In this document: piece by piece, positions 45,593 through 53,376 of the stretch | How the letters are laid out: the number at the start of each line of letters is the position of its first letter | Numbering within the stretch: the first letter of the stretch is position 1 | DNA from: Paludibacter sp. | Lineage (GTDB): Bacteria; Bacteroidota; Bacteroidia; Bacteroidales; Paludibacteraceae | Assembly: GCA_010365115.1 (NCBI GenBank) | Contig: JAAFGX010000003.1 | Location: 32,194 to 96,193, forward strand | Reading direction: 5' to 3' | DNA length: 64,000 nucleotides | Translations under genes and position numbers: made by a program | The notes under the pieces: generated by a model | What the model saw: the letters and a program-made list of their open reading frames with translations, nothing else | What the model was told of the DNA's origin: nothing | Database searches by the model: none

Positions 45593-46360
45593 ATGCTAAT
45601 CCTCCTATCCCCCGCCAAAATACAAAATTTTAAACCACAAGATTTTGTAAAAAGTTTTACATTACCAGAATACATTAATGAAGCGGAGCAATTGGTGGAA
45701 CTTTTGAGGGAATTGTCGCCTTATGAACTTGGAAAGTTGCTTGATATTAATGCGAATTTGACTCAGCTTAATTTTGACAGAATTTTCAACTGGCATCTGC
45801 CGTTTACTACCAAAAATGCCAAACAGGCTGTAATGGTTTTCGACGGTGAGGTTTTTCGAGGATTAAATCCTATAACGTTTTCAGCCGTTGATTTTAAATA
45901 TGCTCAGGCTCATTTACGACTGTTCTCCGGATTGTATGGGGTTTTGCGTCCACTGGATTTGATTCAACCCTACCGACTGGAAGTTAGTTCGAAATTAAAG
46001 AATCCGTTGGGAAAGAATTTATATGATTTTTGGAAAGATAAAGTTACGGTGTCAGTTCTTTCGGCATTAAAGTCGTCAGGTAAACCTCAATTAATTCTGA
46101 ATCTTTCTTCAAGTGAATACTTTAAAACCCTGGAGTTGAAAAGTTCGAACATAAAGGTAATTGATGTTGAGTTTTACGAACACAAAGTCGATAACCTGAA
46201 ACAAATTGTGATTTACACCAAGAAAGCACGCGGATTAATGGCTCGTTATATTATTCAGAACAGAATTGATAAAGTGGAGGATTTAAAAGGATTTGATGAA
46301 GCTGGATATTGGTTTAGTCCGCAATTGTCAACTGAAAATAAGTTGGTGTTTACGAGATAA
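45593..46360 (+). CDS. yaaA: YaaA-family peroxide-stress protein (UPF0246)
   Basis: A 255-residue protein with the family pattern MLILLSPAK at the N-terminus, VMVFDGEVFRGLNP, FSGLYGVLRPLDLIQPYRLE, LNLSSSEYFKTLE and KKARGLMARYIIQNRI. In E. coli YaaA limits free iron and DNA damage during peroxide stress, and its fold has a DNA-binding cleft. The ATG at 45593 matches the family start; a TTG at 45575 would add six residues without support. It lies 54 bases after the frameshifted gene. Confidence 0.92.
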   Translation: MLILLSPAKIQNFKPQDFVKSFTLPEYINEAEQLVELLRELSPYELGKLLDINANLTQLNFDRIFNWHLPFTTKNAKQAVMVFDGEVFRGLNPITFSAVDFKYAQAHLRLFSGLYGVLRPLDLIQPYRLEVSSKLKNPLGKNLYDFWKDKVTVSVLSALKSSGKPQLILNLSSSEYFKTLELKSSNIKVIDVEFYEHKVDNLKQIVIYTKKARGLMARYIIQNRIDKVEDLKGFDEAGYWFSPQLSTENKLVFTR

Positions 46361-46417
46361 AACTTTACCATCATTCCAAAAAAGGGAGGCTCAAGAAAGT
46401 CCTCCAATAGGGTGAAT

Positions 46418-47206
46418 TTAAAGGGCTGAATTTATTATTGCCGCAGTGCAACAAGCCACAACGCCTGCAGTTTCGGTGCGTAAACGACTTTCTCCCAACG
46501 AAACAGGAATAAAACCCAGAGCAATAGCTTTCTGAACTTCTTCTTTGCTAAAATCTCCTTCCGGACCAATCAAAATAAGCATATCCGAAGATTTGACAAT
46601 CTCATTTTGAAGTAACATTTTTTCTGAAAAAACAGATATAGATTCTTCTGTTTTACTCTCTATTGGTGAGGTTTTTTCTCCCCTCTCCCCTTGGAGAGGG
46701 GTTGGGGGTGAGGTATAACAATGTGCGATAAATTTTTGCGAGGATTGATGATTTCTCATGAATTCATCAAAAGTGCAAAGTGGATTTAATTTTGGAAAAT
46801 AAGCTTTAACGGATTGTTTTGCTGCAGAAACAATGATTTTTTCCATTCGTTCTTCCTTTATGATTTTACGTTCTGAAAAACGGCAAACGATTGGAGTTAT
46901 TTTATCAATACCTATTTCGGTGGCTTTTTCGATAAACCACTCTAGGCGTTCGATATTTTTAGTCGGAGCAATGGCAATGTGAAGTTTGTAGTTGCGTTTG
47001 CCAAATTCAGTTTTAGTTTTAATAATCTCAAAACCACAATGTTTTGGATGCGGATTAGTGATTCGCGCGTTATAAAAACCTCCGGTTCCATCAACTATTT
47101 CAATAGCACTTCCAACTTGTAAACGCAATACTTTGACAGCGTGTTGCGATTCTTCCTCGGGAAGAATATTGCCGGAAGCAAGATTTGGAACGTAGAATAA
47201 AGACAT
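46418..47206 (-). CDS. rsmE: 16S rRNA (uracil(1498)-N3)-methyltransferase
   Basis: A 262-residue SPOUT methyltransferase: N-terminal PUA-like domain (EEESQHAVKVLRLQVG) and knotted C-terminal domain (ILIGPEGDFSKEE, then SLGESRLRTETAGVVA, the SAM site). It methylates U1498 of 16S rRNA. The ATG at 47206 is used; an upstream ATG at 47263 would start inside a repeat. Oddly, residues 165-181, with the core SPPTPLQGERGE, are encoded by a GC-rich palindromic repeat (46665-46713) in frame in the SPOUT domain, where homologues have a shorter loop. Both flanking parts are conserved, so the enzyme may still work. Confidence 0.93.
   Translation of the reverse strand: MSLFYVPNLASGNILPEEESQHAVKVLRLQVGSAIEIVDGTGGFYNARITNPHPKHCGFEIIKTKTEFGKRNYKLHIAIAPTKNIERLEWFIEKATEIGIDKITPIVCRFSERKIIKEERMEKIIVSAAKQSVKAYFPKLNPLCTFDEFMRNHQSSQKFIAHCYTSPPTPLQGERGEKTSPIESKTEESISVFSEKMLLQNEIVKSSDMLILIGPEGDFSKEEVQKAIALGFIPVSLGESRLRTETAGVVACCTAAIINSAL
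46665..46713. repeat. GC-rich palindromic repeat inside rsmE
   Basis: CCCCTCTCC-CCTT-GGAGAGGGG (46680-46701), with GGTGAGG direct repeats at 46665-46671 and 46707-46713. It encodes SPPTPLQGERG in the minus frame, a peptide I associate with repeats of this kind in Bacteroidetes proteins. Confidence 0.75.
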
Positions 47207-47209
47207 TTT

Positions 47210-47281
47210 TTCAGTTGACAATTGACAATTGACAGTTGATAGATATTCATTGTGAACTATCAACTGTGAACTATCAACTTA
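47210..47281. repeat. TTGACAA heptads and 14-base repeats between folD and rsmE
   Basis: TTGACAA, TTGACAA, TTGACAG, TTGATAG, then TGTGAACTATCAAC twice in tandem (period 14). They fill the spacer between folD and the rsmE start codon. Confidence 0.7.
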
Positions 47282-48163
47282 TTAGTATATTTCCTTTTTT
47301 GCTGCCAACAATGTGTTTTTCAACAACGATACAATCGTCATTGGACCAACACCACCGGGAACAGGAGTGATGAAAGAACATTTTGGAGCTACTTCATCGA
47401 ATTTTACATCGCCACTCAAGCGGAATCCACTTTTGGTTTTATCAGTAGGAACACGGGTTGTTCCTACATCAATTACCGCAGCACCCTCTTTTACCATATC
47501 TGCAGTGAGAAACTCAGGTTGTCCCAATGCGGCGATGATTATATCAGCTTGTAAGCAAATTTCTTTCAGATTTTTGGTGCGACTGTGACAAACAGTAACC
47601 GTTGCATCGCCCGGATAGCCTTTTTGCATCATTAATGCGGCAACAGGTTTACCTACAATGTTGCTACGTCCTATAACCACACAGCTTTTACCGGAAGTTG
47701 GAATTTCGTATCGTTTGATCAATTCCATTATTCCTGATGGTGTTGCACAAACATAGCAAGGTAATCCAATTAATAAGCGACCGGCATTTACAGGGTGAAA
47801 ACCATCCACGTCTTTGCGGTAATCTATTGCTTCAATTACTTTTTGTTCAGAAATATGCTTTGGCAAAGGTAATTGAACGATAAAACCATCCAATCCTTTA
47901 TCGTTATTTAGTTCTTCAATTTTAGCAAGCAATTCAGCCTCAGTTACATCATCTTCAAAAGTAATTTTTGTTGAAGTAAAGCCAACTTGTTCACACGATT
48001 TTACTTTGTGCGCCACATACGTTTCACTTCCACCATCATGACCCACAATGATTACTGCCAAATGTGGAGCGCGTTTGCCGCTTGCCATCATTTGTTTTAC
48101 TTCTTCTGCAATTTCTGCTTTTACTTGTTCCGAAATGGCTTTGCCATCGATTATTTTATACAT
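47282..48163 (-). CDS. folD: Bifunctional methylenetetrahydrofolate dehydrogenase / methenyltetrahydrofolate cyclohydrolase
   Basis: A 293-residue FolD interconverting 5,10-methylene-, methenyl- and 10-formyl-tetrahydrofolate with NADP. The N-domain has [14 protein letters not shown] and [14 protein letters not shown] with the catalytic Lys; [15 protein letters not shown], the [13 protein letters not shown] segment, [14 protein letters not shown] and [12 protein letters not shown] follow. The ATG at 48163 matches the family start; a longer frame to 48268 would translate a repeat. Length normal. Confidence 0.97.
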   Translation of the reverse strand: MYKIIDGKAISEQVKAEIAEEVKQMMASGKRAPHLAVIIVGHDGGSETYVAHKVKSCEQVGFTSTKITFEDDVTEAELLAKIEELNNDKGLDGFIVQLPLPKHISEQKVIEAIDYRKDVDGFHPVNAGRLLIGLPCYVCATPSGIMELIKRYEIPTSGKSCVVIGRSNIVGKPVAALMMQKGYPGDATVTVCHSRTKNLKEICLQADIIIAALGQPEFLTADMVKEGAAVIDVGTTRVPTDKTKSGFRLSGDVKFDEVAPKCSFITPVPGGVGPMTIVSLLKNTLLAAKKEIY

Positions 48164-48299
48164 ATTCTGATGTGATAATGTGATGATGTGTTGATGTATT
48201 GATGTGTTGATGTATTGATATGAAGATATTATTGAGATCAACTCAATTGTATTTGAATTAATTATCACATCAACATATTAACACATTATCACATCATCT
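48164..48299. repeat. GATGTGTT-type tandem repeats forming a long inverted repeat
   Basis: The folD side repeats GATGTGTT/GATGTATT in 8-base units; the ffh side (48262-48299) carries ATCACATCAAC and ATCACATCATC, roughly their complement. The transcript could fold into a long hairpin. The ffh stop TGA (48294-48296) lies within the array. Confidence 0.65.
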
Positions 48300-49613
48300 A
48301 CGTTTCCCAATTTTCAATTTTCCTTGGCTCATGGTGGCCATTTTCATCATTTTGCTTGTTTGTTCAAATTGCTTCAACAGCCTGTTTACTTCAACAATGG
48401 TAGTTCCGCTTCCTTTTGCAATGCGGTTTTTGCGACTTCCATTCAATAAGCTGGGGCTTTCACGTTCAAGTGGAGTCATGGAGTGAATGATGGCTTCAAT
48501 TCCAGTGAACGCATTATCATCAACTTCCACATCTTTCAATGCTTTACCCATGCCCGGAATCATTGCTGCCAAATCCTTGATGTTTCCCATTTTTTTAATC
48601 TGAGCAATCTGAGATAAAAAATCATTAAAGTCAAATTGATTTTTTGCAATACGTTTTTGCAAGCGACGGGCATCTTCTTCATCGTATTGTTCCTGAGCAC
48701 GTTCCACCAACGAAACGATATCACCCATTCCCAAAATACGGTCGGCCATACGTTCTGGATAAAACACATCCAATGCATCCATTTTTTCGCCGGTACCTAC
48801 AAATTTAATAGGTTTGTTAACTACCGAACGAATGGATAGGGCAGCACCACCACGGGTATCTCCATCGAGTTTGGTAAGGATAACTCCGTCGAAATTAAGT
48901 CTATCGTTGAATTCTTTTGCTGTATTTACAGCATCTTGTCCGGTCATGGCATCCACCACGAACAAAATTTCCTGAGGATTGATGGCTTTTTTAATGGCAG
49001 CAATCTCGTTCATCATCACTTCGTCAACCGCTAAACGACCGGCGGTATCCACAATTACCACATCATTTCCATGAAGTTTGGCATATTTTATAGCTGCTTC
49101 GGCAATTGCTACCGGATTTTTGCTTTCCAAATCAGAATAAACAGGAATTCCAATTTGTTCACCCAACACCTTTAACTGCTCGATAGCAGCTGGACGATAT
49201 ACATCGCAAGCCACCAACAAAGGATTTTTGCTGCGTTTTGTTTTAAGCAAATTGGCAAGTTTTCCAGAAAAAGTAGTTTTACCAGAACCTTGCAAACCCG
49301 ACATTAAAATTACTGCTGGTGAACCTTTTAGGTTGATATCCACACTCTGACCGCCCATCAATTCTGCCAATTCGTCGTGTACAATCTTAACCATCAACTG
49401 ATTTGGCTTCAGCGATGTAAGTACATTCTGACCAATTGCTTTCTCTTTTACTGTTTCGGTAAATGTTTTGGCAATTTTGTAATTTACGTCGGCATCCAAT
49501 AATGCTTTGCGAACATCTTTCAGGGTTTCAGCTACATTAATTTCGCTGATTTTTCCTTCGCCTTTAAGGATTTTAAACGACCGTTCCAGTCTTTCACTTA
49601 ATGATTCGAACAT
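48294..49613 (-). CDS. ffh: Signal recognition particle protein Ffh
   Basis: A 439-residue SRP54 GTPase that binds signal peptides and 4.5S RNA for cotranslational targeting. N-domain FESLSERLERSFKIL, G-domain P-loop GLQGSGKTTFSGKLA, DTAGRLAVDE, TKLDGDTRGGAALS, then the Met-rich M-domain ending TSKMMKMATMSQGKLKIGKR. The ATG at 49613 is the family start; the longer frame to 49682 would cross the -7 box at 49653-49660. Length normal. Confidence 0.97.
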   Translation of the reverse strand: MFESLSERLERSFKILKGEGKISEINVAETLKDVRKALLDADVNYKIAKTFTETVKEKAIGQNVLTSLKPNQLMVKIVHDELAELMGGQSVDINLKGSPAVILMSGLQGSGKTTFSGKLANLLKTKRSKNPLLVACDVYRPAAIEQLKVLGEQIGIPVYSDLESKNPVAIAEAAIKYAKLHGNDVVIVDTAGRLAVDEVMMNEIAAIKKAINPQEILFVVDAMTGQDAVNTAKEFNDRLNFDGVILTKLDGDTRGGAALSIRSVVNKPIKFVGTGEKMDALDVFYPERMADRILGMGDIVSLVERAQEQYDEEDARRLQKRIAKNQFDFNDFLSQIAQIKKMGNIKDLAAMIPGMGKALKDVEVDDNAFTGIEAIIHSMTPLERESPSLLNGSRKNRIAKGSGTTIVEVNRLLKQFEQTSKMMKMATMSQGKLKIGKRR

Positions 49614-49652
49614 ATTGTAAGAAATGAATTTTAGTAGATTTTTTGAAGAGCA

Positions 49653-49660
49653 CAAAGGTA
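49653..49660 (-). promoter_or_regulatory. -7 box upstream of ffh
   Basis: TACCTTTG on the minus strand, 39 bases before the ATG at 49613; it rules out a start at 49682. Confidence 0.65.
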
Positions 49661-49849
49661 CAAAAAATGCGCAAACCGACAAAGTGAAGAAATGATTTTA
49701 AATTATGTACTGATGTTAGTATTTTACGTCGTCTTTTTAGCTTTTAAAAGTATTCTCCCCCATTGCTTTTTACTTTAACTTTTTTCATCTCTATATTGTT
49801 GAAATCGTACTTGAGGATTTTTATTGATGAGATTTTTAATAAAATAATT

Positions 49850-49885
49850 TCAAAAAAAAGGAATTGGACCTTTTCCAATTCCTTT
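49850..49885 (-). terminator. Terminator of the ECF sigma operon
   Basis: AAAGGAATTGG pairs with CCAATTCCTTT. Read on the minus strand, a run of eight T follows, so it ends transcription coming from 49969. Confidence 0.88.
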
Positions 49886-49968
49886 AAAGCATTCAAACTA
49901 AAGTGTAATTAAATCTTTTAGTTCATAATACATTGATCTGTTGCATCTAAGGCAGTTGCGTTAGTATT

Positions 49969-50301
49969 TTAATTTTTATATTTATCACAAATACCATCGT
50001 TATTGGCATCTACATAATTTGCACCTTTTGCATTTGTCTGATTTCTACAAGTGCCATTTTTGTTACCATTGCCATTACCTCTGTGTAATCCCATTCCTTT
50101 TCCACTTCCATCCATTAATCCTTTTCCATTTCCGGTTGTGCAGGTTTTGTCTTCACTCTTGTCACAAACATTGTTTTTGTTTGCATCTACATAACAGGAT
50201 TTTTTAGCTTCCGGGTTTGCTTGTTTTTGTTGAGTTTGAGCTGAGATAAAACTTGCGGTTACCATTAATGCCAGAGCCGCTAAAAACATTTTTGCTTTCA
50301 T
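49969..50301 (-). CDS. Small secreted protein with two Asp/Asn-rich Ca-binding-like repeats
   Basis: A 110-residue protein with a signal peptide (FLAALALMVTASFISAQ). The mature part has two related motifs, CYVDANKNNVCDKSED and YVDANNDGICDKYKN, of the D-x-N-x-D/N-G-x-C-D type seen in calcium-binding loops such as thrombospondin type-3 repeats and dockerins. Between them lies a Gly/Asn/Lys-rich linker (GNGKGLMDGSGKGMGLHRGN). Metal binding is inference. It is the last gene of the sigma operon, 37 bases after the CpxP-like gene. Confidence 0.7.
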   Translation of the reverse strand: MKAKMFLAALALMVTASFISAQTQQKQANPEAKKSCYVDANKNNVCDKSEDKTCTTGNGKGLMDGSGKGMGLHRGNGNGNKNGTCRNQTNAKGANYVDANNDGICDKYKN

Positions 50302-50338
50302 TTTTTTCTTTTTTAAAGTTGTTAAGTAATAAAATTAT

Positions 50339-50872
50339 TTATTGTTGATTTCGAAATCCATTTTTATTGCAACTCTGAATACTGTTCCCATCTTTACAAT
50401 CTTCCGATATATTATTGAATAAAGGGGTAAAAACCTTTTTTAATTTTTCCAGTTGTTCGGGTTTGCTAATTGATTTAATCGAAATGTAAAATACAAAGGT
50501 TTTCTTTTTTAAATCGGCATGTAATCGACCTATTTCGTCAGAAATATTATTAAGGGTCAAAGTGTCTGCTTCGGTTTTATTTAATTCAATAAACATTTCG
50601 TTCTTTAGTGAATCTATATCAATAATAATTTGATTTGCAGTTGGTTGAAATTCATGTTTTGCATTTCTGAATTGTTCCATTTGAATCTTATCAAAACCCA
50701 CTATTTGCCTCATGCAGCGTCCGGTAAGCATATTTTGTCCATCATTATCAAGTGCTAATGTCTGCTCCTGTGGTTTTTCCGTGTAGTTGTGTATCACAAT
50801 TGTTGCAATTGTAGTAATGTTTAAAATTGCCAAAAGCACCACCAACCAAATAAGTATATTTTTTTTATTCAT
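50339..50872 (-). CDS. Spy/CpxP-like periplasmic stress sensor (heavy-metal sensor family)
   Basis: A 177-residue protein with one N-terminal membrane helix (ILIWLVVLLAILNITTIATI) and an alpha-helical periplasmic part: MRQIVGFDKIQMEQFRNAKH resembles the first LTxxQ-like helix of Spy/ZraP proteins, and KPEQLEKLKKVFTPLFNNIS the second. Such proteins bind unfolded proteins or metals and tune envelope stress responses. The start overlaps the preceding gene by 8 bases. Co-location with an ECF sigma factor supports a sensing role. Confidence 0.72.
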   Translation of the reverse strand: MNKKNILIWLVVLLAILNITTIATIVIHNYTEKPQEQTLALDNDGQNMLTGRCMRQIVGFDKIQMEQFRNAKHEFQPTANQIIIDIDSLKNEMFIELNKTEADTLTLNNISDEIGRLHADLKKKTFVFYISIKSISKPEQLEKLKKVFTPLFNNISEDCKDGNSIQSCNKNGFRNQQ

Positions 50873-51173
50873 TGTCTGCTGAATTATAGAGAGTGAAATT
50901 TTCTATGTTGCTATCGTTCAAATTTAATTCTGCATAATTCGCAGAAGAATTATAAGTGCTACCAATTCCAATTCCTGTAAGTATAACAAATGAAATACTG
51001 GCTGCAACTGCTATTGATTGCCATAATCTTACCGATTTGGTTATGGGCGTTTCCACCTTTGCCATTATCCGTGTTACCAGAAAAGGGCTTGGTTCAATAT
51101 TTTTTTCTTTATTGATAAAATCGTTTATGTAGTCTTCGGTTTTCATTTTATCCGGCTTTATAATGTTAGACAT
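50865..51173 (-). CDS. Small membrane protein, putative anti-sigma factor
   Basis: A 102-residue protein with a cytoplasmic N-part of about 50 residues (KTEDYINDFINKEKNIEPSP), one membrane helix at about 52-71 (QSIAVAASISFVILTGIGIG) and a short periplasmic tail. The layout fits small anti-sigma factors, and its place 8 bases after the ECF sigma gene is the usual anti-sigma position; there is no zinc-binding H-x3-C-x2-C motif. It overlaps the Spy/CpxP-like gene by 8 bases. Confidence 0.6.
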   Translation of the reverse strand: MSNIIKPDKMKTEDYINDFINKEKNIEPSPFLVTRIMAKVETPITKSVRLWQSIAVAASISFVILTGIGIGSTYNSSANYAELNLNDSNIENFTLYNSADNE

Positions 51174-51181
51174 GATTCAGT

Positions 51182-51739
51182 TTATTTTCCTACTAATGAA
51201 GCTAATTTTTGTTGAAGATTTTTTCGGGCCCGTTGTAAATGCTGTTCAACAGCACCTTCAGAGATATTCATAATTTCTGCAATTTCCTTTTGTGATAAGT
51301 CATCGTATTTGCTTAAAATAAAGCTTGTACGTTGTTTTTCGGTTAAAGTATCGATTGCATTTTTTATTTGTTTTTCTTTCTCATTTTCAATCGTTTGTTC
51401 TTCAGGATTTCTATCATTACTTGCATTTGAACCGAAATTCTGAATAAAATCACCAACCTGCTGAAAAACATTTCTTCTGTTGAATTTATTTACATGGTTG
51501 ATGGAAATGTTTACAGCAATCCGGTAAAGCCAGGTTGAAAATTCAGCATCACCTTGATACTTTTGAATTGACTGATATGCTGCAATAAAAACATCCTGCG
51601 TTAAATCTTCTGCATCTTCTTTTGAATGTACGAAACCCATAATGGTACGAAAAACTATGGGTTGGTATTTTTCTACCAAACCTCTAAATTTCGAACTGTC
51701 GCCGTTCACTATGTTTTTTATTATTTCCTGTTCGAACAT
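51182..51739 (-). CDS. RNA polymerase ECF sigma-70 factor
   Basis: A 185-residue ECF sigma factor. Region 2 is at residues 25-90 (EDAEDLTQDVFIAAYQSIQK, then FSTWLYRIAVNISINHVNKF) and region 4 at 125-180 (DTLTEKQRTSFILSKYDDLS, then EIAEIMNISEGAVEQHLQRA, the -35 helix-turn-helix). It heads a four-gene operon with a small membrane protein, a Spy/CpxP-like protein and a small secreted protein, so it likely answers envelope or metal stress. Its promoter class is not identified. Confidence 0.93.
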   Translation of the reverse strand: MFEQEIIKNIVNGDSSKFRGLVEKYQPIVFRTIMGFVHSKEDAEDLTQDVFIAAYQSIQKYQGDAEFSTWLYRIAVNISINHVNKFNRRNVFQQVGDFIQNFGSNASNDRNPEEQTIENEKEKQIKNAIDTLTEKQRTSFILSKYDDLSQKEIAEIMNISEGAVEQHLQRARKNLQQKLASLVGK

Positions 51740-51957
51740 TCTTTAATTATTGGTTTCAGATGATTAGACATCATTTGATATGATTTCCTACTATGCAACA
51801 TTTAAAAAAATTTTATTAAAAGTAAGAAAATATATTAAGTAATTTATTCAGAATGAAGGTTTTGAATATTATATCAAGATATTCATTATATGTTATCCGT
51901 ATATTTAACAGAACAAATCTTCTTATTCTAAAACAATTTAAAAAGAGTATTGTTATA

Positions 51958-51977
51958 ATAAATGAACGTTCATTTAT
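51958..51977. promoter_or_regulatory. Operator palindrome upstream of the TetR gene
   Basis: ATAAATGAACGTTCATTTAT is a perfect 20-base palindrome 10 bases before the start codon of the TetR-type regulator, hence a likely autoregulatory operator. Confidence 0.7.
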
Positions 51978-51986
51978 AATACTACT

Positions 51987-52559
51987 ATGAGAATCAAAGA
52001 TGACGAAAAAATAACCCGAATTTACAGAGCAGCCATAAAAGTGATTAATCGCGATGGTTTCCAGGGAAGTTCAATGTCGAAAATTGCAAAAGAAGCTGAT
52101 GTTTCTGCGGCAACCATTTATCTTTACTTTGAAAATAAAGATGATATGATTGATAAACTTTATATTCAAACAAAATCAAAAATGGGAAAGTCGTATTTTC
52201 ATGAAGGAATTGAATTATCACCTTCAAAAAGTACATTCAGAACTATTTGGATTAATCATTATCAGTATATTACCAGGAATATTGATGAGTATATTTTTCA
52301 GGAAAATTTTGCTAATTGCCCGTTGATTGAACATGTTGAAAAAAAATACAATATGGATTATTGCCCTACATTTGAGCAATTATTTGAAAAATCAAAAGCA
52401 GCAAGACTGATACTTCCAATGGATAATGATTTTATTTATAGTTTGCTATTTGCACCGATCAGCAGTCTGGTGAAAAAGCAAAAAATTGCAGGAACTGAAA
52501 TTTCGATGAATGATTTAATTCAGATTTTTGAATCATCATGGAAATCTATTTCACAATAA
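51987..52559 (+). CDS. TetR/AcrR-family transcriptional regulator
   Basis: A 190-residue regulator. The N-terminal helix-turn-helix domain (KITRIYRAAIKVINRDGFQG, then SMSKIAKEADVSAATIYLYF) is typical; the C-terminal ligand-binding part is diverged and ends with LIQIFESSWKSISQ. It probably represses its own promoter through the palindrome at 51958-51977 and the following nitroreductase gene through the related site at 52572-52592. Ligand unknown. Confidence 0.9.
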   Translation: MRIKDDEKITRIYRAAIKVINRDGFQGSSMSKIAKEADVSAATIYLYFENKDDMIDKLYIQTKSKMGKSYFHEGIELSPSKSTFRTIWINHYQYITRNIDEYIFQENFANCPLIEHVEKKYNMDYCPTFEQLFEKSKAARLILPMDNDFIYSLLFAPISSLVKKQKIAGTEISMNDLIQIFESSWKSISQ

Positions 52560-52571
52560 AAAATGATTTAT

Positions 52572-52592
52572 AAATGAACAATCATTCATTTT
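52572..52592. promoter_or_regulatory. Second TetR-type operator, upstream of the nitroreductase gene
   Basis: AATGAA and TTCATT half-sites, the same as in the palindrome at 51958, occur here 6 bases apart instead of 2. It lies 37 bases before the nitroreductase start codon. Confidence 0.5.
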
Positions 52593-52628
52593 AAACGTTA
52601 CTAATAAAAACAAATACAAAATACAAAA

Positions 52629-53255
52629 ATGAACTTAATAGAAAAATTAAACTGGCGGTATGCCACAAAACGTATGAACGGAACCAAAGTTCCTCAAGAA
52701 AAAGTAGAAAAAATATTGGAGGCTGTACGTTTAGCTCCCACCTCATTTGGTTTACAGCCATTTAAAGTAATTGTAGTAGAAGATGCGGCATTGCGCGAAC
52801 GTATTTACAATGAAGCCTGCAAGCAACCTCAAATAAAAGAAGCTTCACATGTACTTTTATTTGCAGCTTCAAAAAACATTGATGAGCAACAGGTAAATGA
52901 TTATATTCAGTTGATTGCCACAACCAGAGGAATAAAAGTAGAAAGTTTAAATGATTTTAAAGCTATGTTTGGGGGTGTTATTTCTGGAAGCGAAGAACGT
53001 AATTTTGCATGGACTGCTCGACAGGCTTATATTGCATTCGGGGTGGGAATTGTTGCAGCAGCTATGGAAGATGTTGACGCCACACCGATGGAAGGTTTTA
53101 ATGCCGAAGCAATGGATAAAGTATTAGGGTTGACAGATAAAAACCTGAGTGTTGTAAATATTCTGGCATTGGGTTATCGTGACGAATTAAATGATCAGCT
53201 TTCAAAAACTCCAAAAGTACGTAAAAGCAAAGAGTTGTTATTTGATTTCAGATAG
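52629..53255 (+). CDS. Nitroreductase-family NAD(P)H-dependent oxidoreductase
   Basis: A 208-residue flavoprotein of the nitroreductase fold (NfsB/YfkO-like). The N-terminal MNLIEKLNWRYATKRMNGTK gives the FMN-binding Arg, RLAPTSFGLQPFKVIVVED is the signature segment, and AWTARQAYIAFGVGIVAAAM and LGLTDKNLSVVNILALGYRD follow. It reduces nitro compounds or quinones with FMN. It follows a TetR gene by 69 bases and shares operator-like half-sites, so it is probably induced by a toxic compound. It ends at the bidirectional terminator at 53314-53354. Confidence 0.9.
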   Translation: MNLIEKLNWRYATKRMNGTKVPQEKVEKILEAVRLAPTSFGLQPFKVIVVEDAALRERIYNEACKQPQIKEASHVLLFAASKNIDEQQVNDYIQLIATTRGIKVESLNDFKAMFGGVISGSEERNFAWTARQAYIAFGVGIVAAAMEDVDATPMEGFNAEAMDKVLGLTDKNLSVVNILALGYRDELNDQLSKTPKVRKSKELLFDFR

Positions 53256-53313
53256 CAGAAAATAAATATTCTTCAGGCATCTGACATATTATCTATTCCT
53301 CAATATATTATTT

Positions 53314-53354
53314 AAATAGATGAGCCGAACTAAAAAAGTTCGGCTCATCTATTT
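53314..53354. terminator. Bidirectional terminator between nitroreductase gene and fabH
   Basis: AAATAGATGAGCCGAAC and GTTCGGCTCATCTATTT are perfect 17-base arms around TAAAAAA. Confidence 0.95.
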
Positions 53355-53376
53355 TATAACACTGTGCTGATTTGTA

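Larger units (their letters stand above)
49614..49968. other. 355-base spacer with ffh promoter and sigma-operon terminator
   Basis: Contains the ffh -7 box and the terminator at 49850-49885. I see nothing else in it. Confidence 0.6.

Noticed and set aside
48164..48268. N-terminal extension of FolD
   Set aside because: It would translate the GATGTGTT repeat; the FolD family starts at [13 protein letters not shown] sequences.
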